Source of the DNA: Svornostia sp051306365
Lineage (GTDB): Bacteria; Actinomycetota; Thermoleophilia; Solirubrobacterales; Solirubrobacteraceae
Length of the DNA stretch: 7,538 nt
Assembly (NCBI GenBank): GCA_051306365.1
Contig: JBPPNC010000164.1
Coordinates: forward strand, 1 to 7,538
Direction of reading: 5' to 3'
Shown here: positions 1 to 5,521 of the stretch, piece by piece
Layout: each line of letters opens with the position of its first letter
Position numbering within the stretch: position 1 is the stretch's first letter
Made by a program: the position numbers and the translations under genes
The notes under the pieces: generated by a model
What the model was told of the DNA's origin: nothing
The model's input: the letters and a program-made list of their open reading frames with translations, nothing else
Database searches by the model: none

Positions 1-153
1 TGGCGCGCCCGCCCGGGTCTTAACGAACAGCCGCCGGCCGTCGGCGAGGTCGACGGCGTACGCGTCGTTCAGGTCCCCACCGCCGACGGGCCTGGCGGCG
101 GCGACCGCGACACCGGCCGCCGCCTCGATCGCTTCGGTGAACGGGGGATCCAT
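1..153 (-). CDS. Fructosamine/ribulosamine-3-kinase family protein, N-terminal 51 residues (runs off left edge)
   Basis: Reading the minus strand from the ATG at 153 gives an uninterrupted frame to the window edge, with no stop inside the window. Seen: a Gly-rich stretch GGGDLNDAY at residues 24-32 followed by a beta-strand pair ending in RLFVKTRAGA (41-50). This is the N-lobe signature of the FN3K/APH-like kinase family, with Lys45 in the place of the ATP-binding lysine. Known: family members (about 280-300 residues) phosphorylate carbon 3 of ketosamines on glycated proteins. The phosphorylated adduct then falls off, and bacterial members prefer ribulosamines or erythrulosamines. The gene diverges from vapB with 24 bases between the starts, and its co-oriented neighbour across vapBC is an LMW-PTP gene. 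A GTG at 156 is an alternative start. A TACCAT box lies 8 bases upstream of the ATG. The C-lobe catalytic residues are outside the window. Confidence 0.85.
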   Translation of the reverse strand, partial: MDPPFTEAIEAAAGVAVAAARPVGGGDLNDAYAVDLADGRRLFVKTRAGAP

Positions 154-161
154 CACCGCGA

Positions 162-167
162 ATGGTA
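162..167 (-). promoter_or_regulatory. Candidate -10 box (TACCAT) for the kinase gene
   Basis: On the minus strand TACCAT matches TAnnnT and is followed by exactly 8 bases before the ATG at 153. The transcript would therefore begin at or next to the start codon (leaderless). No convincing -35 hexamer is visible. The box shares the TA at 166-167 with the opposing vapB box. Inferred from spacing only. Confidence 0.45.
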
Positions 168-171
168 GAGT
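166..171 (+). promoter_or_regulatory. Candidate -10 box (TAGAGT) for vapBC
   Basis: TAGAGT matches TAnnnT and is followed by 6 bases before the vapB ATG at 178, which would put the first transcribed base at the A of the start codon. The GGTAGAG at 164-170 could instead act as a weak Shine-Dalgarno, so a leadered transcript is not excluded. No clear -35 is seen. Confidence 0.45.
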
Positions 172-177
172 TCTGCC

Positions 178-417
178 ATGCGGACCACCATCGATGGTGC
201 CGGACGCCTGGTTGTTCCAAAGCCACTGCGCGACCAACTCGGCTTCACGCCCGGCACCGAACTCGATGTGGAGGTCGTCGACGGGCGTCTGGAGATCGCA
301 GCCCCCTCCCGCGTTCGGGTCGAGGCCGGCAAGCACGGCCCGCGGCTCGTGGCAGACGACGCCCCGTCGCTCACCGCCGAGCAGGTCCGCGAACTCATGG
401 ATCGCGGACGACGGTGA
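178..417 (+). CDS. vapB: AbrB/SpoVT-fold antitoxin (VapB-type)
   Basis: 79 residues. Seen: an N-terminal swapped-hairpin AbrB-like domain at about residues 1-45, with the core pattern TIDGAGRLVVPKPLRDQLG (4-22) followed by GTELDVEVVDGRLEI. The C-terminal tail (about 46-79) is charged and probably disordered, ending LTAEQVRELMDRGRR. It should be the part that wraps around the toxin. Known: such antitoxins are dimers that bind operator DNA through the AbrB domain and neutralise a PIN RNase, usually repressing their own operon. The stop overlaps the toxin GTG (GTGA, 414-417), which indicates translational coupling. A perfect 14-base palindrome at 186-199 lies within codons 3-8. A stand-alone AbrB-type regulator is unlikely because the PIN gene follows directly. 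Confidence 0.88.
   Translation: MRTTIDGAGRLVVPKPLRDQLGFTPGTELDVEVVDGRLEIAAPSRVRVEAGKHGPRLVADDAPSLTAEQVRELMDRGRR
186..199. repeat. Perfect 14-base palindrome in the vapB 5' end
   Basis: CACCATCGATGGTG reads the same on both strands, and the flanking bases do not extend it. It starts 8 bases after the vapB start codon begins and lies about 20-35 bases upstream of the kinase -10 box, so a protein bound there could affect both divergent promoters. It also encodes the conserved TIDG turn of the AbrB fold, so coding constraint alone could create it. Confidence 0.5.
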
Positions 418-779
418 CCGCCGACACCAGCGCGATCATCGCCGCGCTCTCGGCGTGGCACGAGCACCACGACCTCGCCGCCCGGACGATCCGTGATGTC
501 CGCGCCGTCCCCGCCCACGCGCTCACCGAGTCCTACTCGGTCCTGACCCGGCTCCCCGGTGGGCTCGCCGTGCCCGGACAGGCTGCTGCGGACCTGCTCC
601 GACGCCGGTTCCCCGACGCGCCCCTGCGGCTGGCCGCCGGCGCGCAGCGCGCGCTCCCGGCGACGCTCGCCGACGCCGGGATCATCGGCGGCTCGAGCTA
701 CGACGGGCTCGTCGCATTGGCGGCAGCCGCCCACGATGCTCCGCACGTCACGCTCGACCGGCGCGCAGAGATGACGTAG
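414..779 (+). CDS. vapC: PIN-domain toxin ribonuclease (VapC-type)
   Basis: 121 residues from a GTG that overlaps the antitoxin stop. Seen: the PIN acidic tetrad in the expected places, D4 (TADTSAII), E39 (HALTES), D97 (SYDGLVALAA) and D115 (VTLDRRAE). A full acidic set suggests an intact Mg2+-dependent endoribonuclease. Known: VapC toxins cut tRNA or rRNA when freed from VapB; the target cannot be read from sequence. The length is normal to slightly short for the family. Longer open frames upstream would read through vapB out of frame, so the GTG giving VTADTSAII is preferred, because PIN proteins begin right at the first strand with its Asp. The 3' end faces the phosphatase gene, with a hairpin in the 43-base gap. 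Confidence 0.9.
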   Translation: MTADTSAIIAALSAWHEHHDLAARTIRDVRAVPAHALTESYSVLTRLPGGLAVPGQAAADLLRRRFPDAPLRLAAGAQRALPATLADAGIIGGSSYDGLVALAAAAHDAPHVTLDRRAEMT

Positions 780-799
780 CGGCGACTCGGCGTCGCCGC
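779..799 (+). terminator. GC-rich hairpin between convergent vapC and LMW-PTP genes
   Basis: An 8-bp perfect stem, GCGGCGAC (779-786) with GTCGCCGC (792-799), encloses a 5-base loop TCGGC. It begins on the last base of the vapC stop codon. There is no T-tract on either side, so it is at best a U-less or Rho-assisted terminator. Because a hairpin works in both directions it could end both convergent transcripts. Confidence 0.5.
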
Positions 800-822
800 C
801 GACCTGCTCGTCCGTGGCTGAC

Positions 823-1302
823 CTACGCCACGCCGCGGTCGCGTAGGTCGGCCAGCAGCCCCCGGCACCCCGCCTCGACGATGTCGAGTACGTCGTCAAA
901 GCCGCCCGGCCCTCCGTAGTACGGGTCCGGCACGTCGAGATCTCCCCCGCCCACGCTGTTCTCGTCGTACTCGCGCAGGAGGCGGAGCTCGGCCGTCCCG
1001 TCTGCCGGAGCGACCGCCCGCAGGTCACGCAGGTTCGCGCGGTCCATGGCCAGGATGAGATCGAAGTCGTGGAAGTCCACCGCCGAAACCTGCCGCGCGG
1101 CGCCGGCGACCACGATGCCCCGCCGGCGCGCCGCCTCACGCGAGCGGGGGTCGGGTGGATCACCCGTGTGCCAGCCGCCCATCCCGGCGCTGTCGAGCAC
1201 GAACTCGTCGGCGATGCCCGCCTCCTCGGCGAGGTGGCGCATCACGCCCTCGGCGGTCGGCGACCGGCAGATGTTGCCCAGACACACGAAGAGGATGCGC
1301 AT
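823..1302 (-). CDS. Low-molecular-weight protein tyrosine phosphatase family; candidate protein-ribulosamine-5-phosphatase
   Basis: 159 residues. Seen: the P-loop VCLGNICRSP at the N-terminus, giving the C(X)5R signature with nucleophile Cys7 and Arg13. The general-acid motif DVPDPYYGG carries Asp126 followed by the paired tyrosines typical of LMW-PTPs. ILAMDRANLRDL (83-94) is also family-typical. The ATG at 1302 is chosen because the fold begins with MRILFVCLGN; in-frame extension to 1374 adds an unrelated tail. TAGGAT lies 8 bases upstream. Known: LMW-PTPs remove phosphate from tyrosines of polysaccharide-export kinases (Wzb/PtpA role), but in several bacteria the gene sits next to FN3K homologues and the Thermus enzyme acts on protein-ribulosamine 5-phosphates. 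The co-oriented FN3K-family gene beyond vapBC favours the deglycation role here; this is inference. Confidence 0.93.
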   Translation of the reverse strand: MRILFVCLGNICRSPTAEGVMRHLAEEAGIADEFVLDSAGMGGWHTGDPPDPRSREAARRRGIVVAGAARQVSAVDFHDFDLILAMDRANLRDLRAVAPADGTAELRLLREYDENSVGGGDLDVPDPYYGGPGGFDDVLDIVEAGCRGLLADLRDRGVA

Positions 1303-1310
1303 GACCGCCG

Positions 1311-1316
1311 ATCCTA
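1311..1316 (-). promoter_or_regulatory. Candidate -10 box (TAGGAT) for the LMW-PTP gene
   Basis: On the minus strand TAGGAT is followed by 8 bases and then the ATG at 1302, the same geometry as the kinase gene at the left edge. No Shine-Dalgarno is evident, so a leaderless transcript fits. No clear -35 hexamer is seen. Confidence 0.5.
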
Positions 1317-1383
1317 GATCCGTCCGCCCGTGAACCGGCAGAGGGGGCTCGTACGAACCACTCACTGAACGCACCCACTCCGC

Positions 1384-1388
1384 GAGGA
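1384..1388 (+). promoter_or_regulatory. Shine-Dalgarno (GAGGA) for the oxidoreductase gene
   Basis: GAGGA with a 7-base gap fixes the GTG at 1396 as the start. It is the left arm of an 11-base odd palindrome, GAGGA-C-TCCTC (1384-1394). This operon is therefore translated from a leadered mRNA, unlike the neighbouring genes with boxes abutting their starts. Confidence 0.7.
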
Positions 1389-1395
1389 CTCCTCA

Positions 1396-2628
1396 GTGAA
1401 GATCGCCATCGTCGGGGCCGGAATCTCCGGCCTCACCGCCGCCCACGAACTGCATCGCCGCCACGACGTCACCGTCTTCGAGGCCGGCCCCTACGCGGGC
1501 GGACACACGAACACGATCGACGTGGACGGACTGCGCATCGACACGGGCTTCATCGTGCTCAACGACCGCACGTACCCGAACTTCAACGCGCTGCTCGACG
1601 AGCTCGGCGTCGCCCGCCAGGACACCCACATGGGGTTCTCCGTCAGCGCGGACTTCGAGGACTTCGAGTACGCCGGCACCCCGCGCGGCGTGTTCTGCCA
1701 GGGCCGCAACCTCGTGCGCCCGCGCTTCCACCGCATGATCGGCGACCTCGTGCGGTTCAACCGCAACCTCTCGGCGCTGCTGGCCAGCGGCGAGCCCGGC
1801 CCGTCGCTGCGCGAGTTCCTCGACGAGGGCGGCTACAGCGACTGGTTCGTCGACCGGCTCATCATCCCGCAGGCCTCCGCCGTCTGGTCGGCCGACCCCG
1901 AGCAGATGTGGACGTTCCCCGTGCGGTTCCTCGCCGAGTTCTTCGCCAACCACGGCATGCTGACATTCCGCGACCGGCCGCAGTGGATGACGGTGCAGGG
2001 CGGGTCGAAGTCATACGTCGAGGCGCTCGTCGCGCGCGTCGGCGCGGAGCGGGTGCGGCTGAACACGCCGGTCCGGGCGGTCTCCCGCCATGACGACCAT
2101 GTGCTCGTCGACGGCGAGCGTTTCGACGAAGTCGTGCTCGCATGCCACTCCGACCAGGCGCTCGCGATGCTGACCGACCCCAGCGACGCCGAGCGCGAGA
2201 TCCTCGGCGCCATCCCCTACCAGCACAACGAGGCGGTCCTGCACACGGACGCGTCGCTGCTGCCCACGCGCCGCGCCGCCCGGCAGGCGTGGAACTACCA
2301 CCTGCTCGCCGAGCCGAAGGACCGCACCACCGTCACGTACTGGATGAACCACCTGCAGAACCTGCGCACGGCGACGGACTACTGCGTGACCCTGAACCTG
2401 ACCGAACGCATCGACGCATCGAAGATCATCCGCACCATCGACTATGCCCACCCGGTCTTCACCGACGACGGTCGCCGCGCCCAGGCGCGCCACGGCGAGA
2501 TCAGCGGCGTGCGCCGCACGCACTACTGCGGCGCGTACTGGCGCTGGGGCTTCCATGAGGACGGCGTGTGGAGCGCCCTGACCGCGCTGCGGCACACCGG
2601 CCGCGCGCCGCTGGTCATCCCCGCATGA
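1396..2628 (+). CDS. FAD-dependent amine-oxidase-like oxidoreductase of a fatty-acid-modification operon
   Basis: 410 residues from a GTG with a good Shine-Dalgarno. Seen: a Rossmann FAD motif at the extreme N-terminus, MKIAIVGAGISGLTAA (G7, G9, G12), with Glu29 ending strand 2 to bind the ribose. Then GGHTNT (35-40) and DTGFIVLNDRTYPNF (49-63), typical of this flavoprotein group, and a C-terminal FAD-closing segment around THYCGAYWRWGFHEDG (375-390). No signal peptide or membrane span. Known: proteins of this group stand beside DUF1365 and cyclopropane-synthase-family genes in many bacteria, and plant cyclopropane synthases carry a similar FAD domain fused at their N-terminus. The likely job is a redox step on a methylated or methylenated acyl chain, but the exact reaction is not known from sequence. 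First gene of the operon; its stop overlaps the next ATG (ATGA). Confidence 0.9.
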   Translation: MKIAIVGAGISGLTAAHELHRRHDVTVFEAGPYAGGHTNTIDVDGLRIDTGFIVLNDRTYPNFNALLDELGVARQDTHMGFSVSADFEDFEYAGTPRGVFCQGRNLVRPRFHRMIGDLVRFNRNLSALLASGEPGPSLREFLDEGGYSDWFVDRLIIPQASAVWSADPEQMWTFPVRFLAEFFANHGMLTFRDRPQWMTVQGGSKSYVEALVARVGAERVRLNTPVRAVSRHDDHVLVDGERFDEVVLACHSDQALAMLTDPSDAEREILGAIPYQHNEAVLHTDASLLPTRRAARQAWNYHLLAEPKDRTTVTYWMNHLQNLRTATDYCVTLNLTERIDASKIIRTIDYAHPVFTDDGRRAQARHGEISGVRRTHYCGAYWRWGFHEDGVWSALTALRHTGRAPLVIPA

Positions 2629-3347
2629 CGCACTCGGCCATCTACGAGGGGCGCGTCGCCCACCACCGCCGCGAACCGATCGACCACGCGTTCTCGTACC
2701 CGGTCTGCATGCTGCTGCTGGACCTCTCCGAGCTCGACGTACTCGAACGCCACCCGCTGTGGTCGACGTCCCGGCCGGCCCTCGGGCGCTTCCGCCGCGA
2801 GGACCACCTCGGCGACCCGTCGATCCCGCTCGACGTCGCGGTCCGCGACGAGGTAGAGCGTCAGACGGGCACCCGCCCCGACGGCCCGGTGCGGATGCTC
2901 GCCACGCCCCGCACGTACGGGCACGCGTTCAACCCCGTGCGCTTCTACTACTGCGGTGACCCGGCGGACATCGTCCTCGCCGAGGTGACGAACACCCCGT
3001 GGGGCGAGACGCACTGCTACGTGCTGGACCCCGACGGCGGGCAGGCCGAGAAGGCCTTCCACGTCTCGCCGTTCATGGGCATGGAGCACGCGTACACGTG
3101 GCGGCTGAGCGAACCCGGCGAGCGGCTGCACGTCGAGATCACCTCCGACGGTTCGGACGGCCGCAGGGCGTTCGACGCGACGCTCGCGATGCAGCGCCGC
3201 CCGCTCGACCGGGCCGGCCTGACGCGGGTGCTGGCCCGCCACCCCGCCGCGACCGTCACGACCCTCGCCCGCATCTACACGCAGGCGCTGCGCCTGAAGC
3301 TCAAGGGCGCCCCCTACTTCCCCCATCCCGCGACAGGAGCACGATGA
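2625..3347 (+). CDS. DUF1365 family protein
   Basis: 240 residues. Seen: the family's landmarks in order, GRVAHHRREPIDHAFSY (9-25), YGHAFNPVRFYYC (98-110), EVTNTPWGE (120-128), KAFHVSPFM (143-151) and a C-terminal LKLKGAPYFPHP (224-235). No transmembrane helix or signal peptide is evident. Known: DUF1365 has no firmly assigned activity but is nearly always found between an FAD oxidoreductase and a cyclopropane-synthase-like methyltransferase, the same order as the mycobacterial Rv0449c-Rv0448c-Rv0447c cluster. Its many conserved His, Tyr and Phe residues would suit lipid or cofactor binding; that is speculation. The ATG overlaps the upstream stop and has no strong Shine-Dalgarno, so translation is probably coupled. 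In-frame extension upstream to 2568 would run inside the oxidoreductase gene and is rejected. Confidence 0.92.
   Translation: MTHSAIYEGRVAHHRREPIDHAFSYPVCMLLLDLSELDVLERHPLWSTSRPALGRFRREDHLGDPSIPLDVAVRDEVERQTGTRPDGPVRMLATPRTYGHAFNPVRFYYCGDPADIVLAEVTNTPWGETHCYVLDPDGGQAEKAFHVSPFMGMEHAYTWRLSEPGERLHVEITSDGSDGRRAFDATLAMQRRPLDRAGLTRVLARHPAATVTTLARIYTQALRLKLKGAPYFPHPATGAR
3335..3339 (+). promoter_or_regulatory. Shine-Dalgarno (AGGAG) for the methyltransferase gene
   Basis: AGGAG lies 4 bases before the ATG at 3344, a slightly short gap, inside the end of the DUF1365 gene. It supports the ATGA-overlap start over the much longer upstream frame beginning at 2999. Confidence 0.65.
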
Positions 3348-4618
3348 CGCACCCCCGACTGCGCCGATCCCTGGCCCACGCCCTGCTGCGGCGCACGCAG
3401 CACGGACAGATCACGCTCGTCGAGGACGGACAGGCGACCACGTACGGCGAACCCGCCGACGACGGGCTGCACGCCCGCATGGAGCTCATCGACCCGCCGG
3501 CGGTCTACCGCGCGCTGCTGCGCGGCAGCCTCGGCCTGGCGCTGGCGTGGACCGACGGCGCGTGGACGTCGCCCGACCCCGTCGCCCTGGTGAAGCTCGG
3601 CGCGCGCAACATGCCGCGTTTCGACCGGCTGCGGCTGCGGCTGCGCTGGGCGCTCGGCCCGATCCAGTGGGCCACGGGCGCGCTGCGCCGCAACACGATC
3701 AAGCGCTCGCGCGAGCAGATCTCCGCGCACTACGACCTGGGCAACGACCTGTACGAGCTGTTCCTCGACGAGACGCTCATGTACAGCGCCGCCGTGTTCG
3801 AGACCCCACAGGCGTCGCTGCACGAAGCGTCGCTGGCCAAGCTCGACCGCATCTGCCGCAAGCTGCAGCTGCGCCCCGAAGACCACCTGCTGGAGATCGG
3901 CACCGGGTGGGGCGCGATGGCGGTATACGCCGCCGAGCGCTACGGCTGCCGGGTCACCACGACCACGATCAGCCAGGAGCAGCACGCCGTCGCCACCGCG
4001 CGGGTCCGCGAAGCCGGCCTCGAGGACCGCGTCACCGTGCTGCTGCGCGACTACCGCCAGCTGGAGGGCCAGTTCGACAAGCTCGTGTCGATCGAGATGA
4101 TCGAAGCCGTCGGCTGGCGCGACTTCGGCACGTTCTTCGACGTCTGCTCGGCCCGGTTGAAGCCCGACGGGCTCATGCTGCTGCAGGCGATCACGATCGA
4201 CGACCGCGCCTACGAGGCCGAGAAGGCCACGAAGAGCTTCATCAACCAGCTCATCTTCCCGGGCGGCTGCCTGCCGTCGCAGGAGATCATCGCCCGGTGC
4301 GTCGCCGAGCAAACCGACATGCGCGCGGTGCAGCTCGAGGACATCACCGAGCACTACGTGCGCACGCTCCAGCACTGGCGCGACCGGTTCGACGCGCAGC
4401 CCGAGGCGCTGACCGAGCTCGGCTACGACGAACGGTTCCAGCGGCTGTGGACGCTGTACCTCGCCTACTGCGAGGGCGGGTTCGCGGAGCGGCGGATCGG
4501 CGACGTGCAGCTGCTGCTCGCCAAGCCGCGGTTCGTCGACGAGCCGCTGGCTCCGGCGCACGCGATCGCCCCCGCCGGCCGCGGCCGCTTCGCGCGTGAG
4601 CTCGAGGTGGCGGCCTGA
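3344..4618 (+). CDS. Cyclopropane-fatty-acid-synthase-family SAM-dependent methyltransferase (UfaA1-like)
   Basis: 424 residues. Seen: an N-terminal substrate-recognition domain (about 1-120), then ISAHYDLGND (126-135), the SAM-binding motif I LLEIGTGWGAMA (182-193), SQEQ (210-213), SIEMIEAVGW (249-258) and a C-terminal HYVRTLQHW (337-345). Known: the family adds a methylene or methyl carbon from SAM across the double bond of phospholipid acyl chains at the membrane surface. Aligning by eye to E. coli Cfa, Glu239 corresponds to E254, Ile268 to I283 and Tyr317 to Y338. The bicarbonate ligands Cys139 and His266 appear as A149 (MYSAAVF) and Q281 (LLQAI). These changes, with the FAD and DUF1365 neighbours, suggest a UfaA1-like branch making methyl- or methylene-branched acids, not ring products. 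The alignment is by eye, so the product is uncertain. The hydrolase start overlaps the stop. Confidence 0.93.
   Translation: MTHPRLRRSLAHALLRRTQHGQITLVEDGQATTYGEPADDGLHARMELIDPPAVYRALLRGSLGLALAWTDGAWTSPDPVALVKLGARNMPRFDRLRLRLRWALGPIQWATGALRRNTIKRSREQISAHYDLGNDLYELFLDETLMYSAAVFETPQASLHEASLAKLDRICRKLQLRPEDHLLEIGTGWGAMAVYAAERYGCRVTTTTISQEQHAVATARVREAGLEDRVTVLLRDYRQLEGQFDKLVSIEMIEAVGWRDFGTFFDVCSARLKPDGLMLLQAITIDDRAYEAEKATKSFINQLIFPGGCLPSQEIIARCVAEQTDMRAVQLEDITEHYVRTLQHWRDRFDAQPEALTELGYDERFQRLWTLYLAYCEGGFAERRIGDVQLLLAKPRFVDEPLAPAHAIAPAGRGRFARELEVAA
4604..4610 (+). promoter_or_regulatory. Shine-Dalgarno (GAGGTGG) deciding a CTG start
   Basis: GAGGTGG within the last codons of the methyltransferase gene leaves 7 bases between GAGG and the CTG at 4615. 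It is one of the strongest ribosome-binding-site matches in the window and marks the hydrolase start although no usual start codon follows it. Confidence 0.65.
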
Positions 4619-5388
4619 TCGCGCACCACCGCGAGGGCGACGGCCCGCCGCTGCTGCTCGTCCACGGGTTGGGCGGCGACCGCGGCGTCTGGGCGCCGGT
4701 GCTCGGCGCGCTCGCCTCCTCGCACGACGTCATCGCCGTCGACCTGCCGGGCTTCGGCCGCTCCCCCGCACTGCCGCAGGAGCCGCCGCCGTCGCCGATG
4801 CGGCTCGCCGGCGCGCTGGCCGCGTTCCTTGATGTGCTGGCGCTCGATCGCGTCCACATCGCCGGGAACTCGCTCGGCGGCTGGGTGGGCCTGGAACTGG
4901 CAAGGCTCGACCGCGCGCTGTCCGTCTGCGGGATCGCGCCCGCCGGGTTCTGGAGCCGGCCGCTGCCGCCCAAGCCGTTCGTCGCCCATCACGTCAGCCG
5001 CGCGCTGCGGCCGGTGCTGCGCCCGGCGATCCACGGGTCCGCCCGGCTGCGCCACCGAGCGCTCGCCGGCGTTGTCGGTGACCCGTCTCGCGTGCCGCCC
5101 GCCGACGCCGAGCGGATCATCCGCGCGTACGCCGACGGACCGGGGTTCGTGGCGGTGAACCGTGCGATGCGGGCGGCCGAGCCGCTGCGCTCGCGGGACG
5201 GCATTGACGCGCCCATCACGCTGGCGTGGTGTGAGCTCGACCGGCTCGTACGTCGTCCGCAGCGACTGCCGTTCCCGGTGGAACGGGAGGTCGACCTGCC
5301 CGGGTGCGGGCATGTGCCGATGTGGGATGAGCCCGAGGCCATCGTCGGGACCATCCGCGCGAGCGCGGACGACCCCGACGACCTGTGA
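4615..5388 (+). CDS. Alpha/beta hydrolase, probably starting at CTG
   Basis: 257 residues when started at CTG 4615. Seen: the canonical fold, with oxyanion-hole strand LLLVHGLGGD (13-22), then VIAVDLPGFGRS (39-50), the nucleophile elbow AGNSLGG with Ser86, an acid at Asp209 (WCELDRLV) and His233 (GCGHVPMWDEP). The cap (about 112-185) is proline- and arginine-rich. No signal peptide. The frame is closed by a stop at 4597-4599, and no ATG, GTG or TTG occurs before TTG 4669, which would remove the HG strand. CTG 4615 overlaps the methyltransferase TGA (CTGA) just as the ATGA junctions do upstream, and sits behind GAGGTGG. ATC 4618 is a less likely alternative. Known: the fold covers esterases, lipases and thioesterases. 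As fourth gene of a lipid-modification operon it may act on an acyl ester or lysophospholipid; the substrate is unassigned. Confidence 0.88.
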   Translation: MIAHHREGDGPPLLLVHGLGGDRGVWAPVLGALASSHDVIAVDLPGFGRSPALPQEPPPSPMRLAGALAAFLDVLALDRVHIAGNSLGGWVGLELARLDRALSVCGIAPAGFWSRPLPPKPFVAHHVSRALRPVLRPAIHGSARLRHRALAGVVGDPSRVPPADAERIIRAYADGPGFVAVNRAMRAAEPLRSRDGIDAPITLAWCELDRLVRRPQRLPFPVEREVDLPGCGHVPMWDEPEAIVGTIRASADDPDDL

Positions 5389-5501
5389 CTACGGCCGGAC
5401 CGCTCCCGCACGGCATCGTGCTCGGCCTGCTCTTCTGCGACCCGTCGCTATCACCGCACCGCGGACCGTCCACAGGCGATTGTCCGGGACGCTTCAAGCT
5501 C

Positions 5502-5521
5502 TCGGTCAGGATCCCGACCGA
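5502..5521. repeat. Near-perfect 20-base palindrome (operator or terminator hairpin)
   Basis: TCGGTCAGGA at 5502-5511 pairs with TCCCGACCGA at 5512-5521 in 9 of 10 positions; the outer six base pairs are perfect. As DNA it looks like a homodimer operator about 80-100 bases upstream of the glycosyltransferase start. As RNA it folds into a 6-bp stem with an 8-base loop that could end the upstream operon, but no T-tract follows. Confidence 0.5.

Noticed and set aside
153..1163. Long minus-strand open frame (336 codons) across vapBC and the phosphatase
   Set aside because: It is out of frame with the phosphatase and antisense to vapBC; the translation is Arg/Ser-rich low-complexity text typical of high-GC shadow frames.
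1302..1374. 24-residue N-terminal extension of the LMW-PTP
   Set aside because: The family begins directly with the MRILFVCLGN strand, and the extension covers the candidate promoter.
2523..3326. Minus-strand frame of 267 codons opposite DUF1365
   Set aside because: Composition is that of a shadow (Val/Arg/Ala/Glu-rich); DUF1365 motifs are unambiguous on the plus strand.
3314..4561. Long minus-strand open frame (415 codons) antisense to the methyltransferase
   Set aside because: It mirrors the third-position GC bias of the real gene, shows no domain, and the plus strand holds clear methyltransferase motifs throughout.
3547..4599. Plus-strand frame of 350 codons inside the methyltransferase gene
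   Set aside because: Arg/Pro/Ala-rich shadow in another frame, with no recognisable motif.
4669..4671. TTG 4669 as the hydrolase start
   Set aside because: It would remove the first core strand and the oxyanion-hole His-Gly, and it has no well-placed Shine-Dalgarno.
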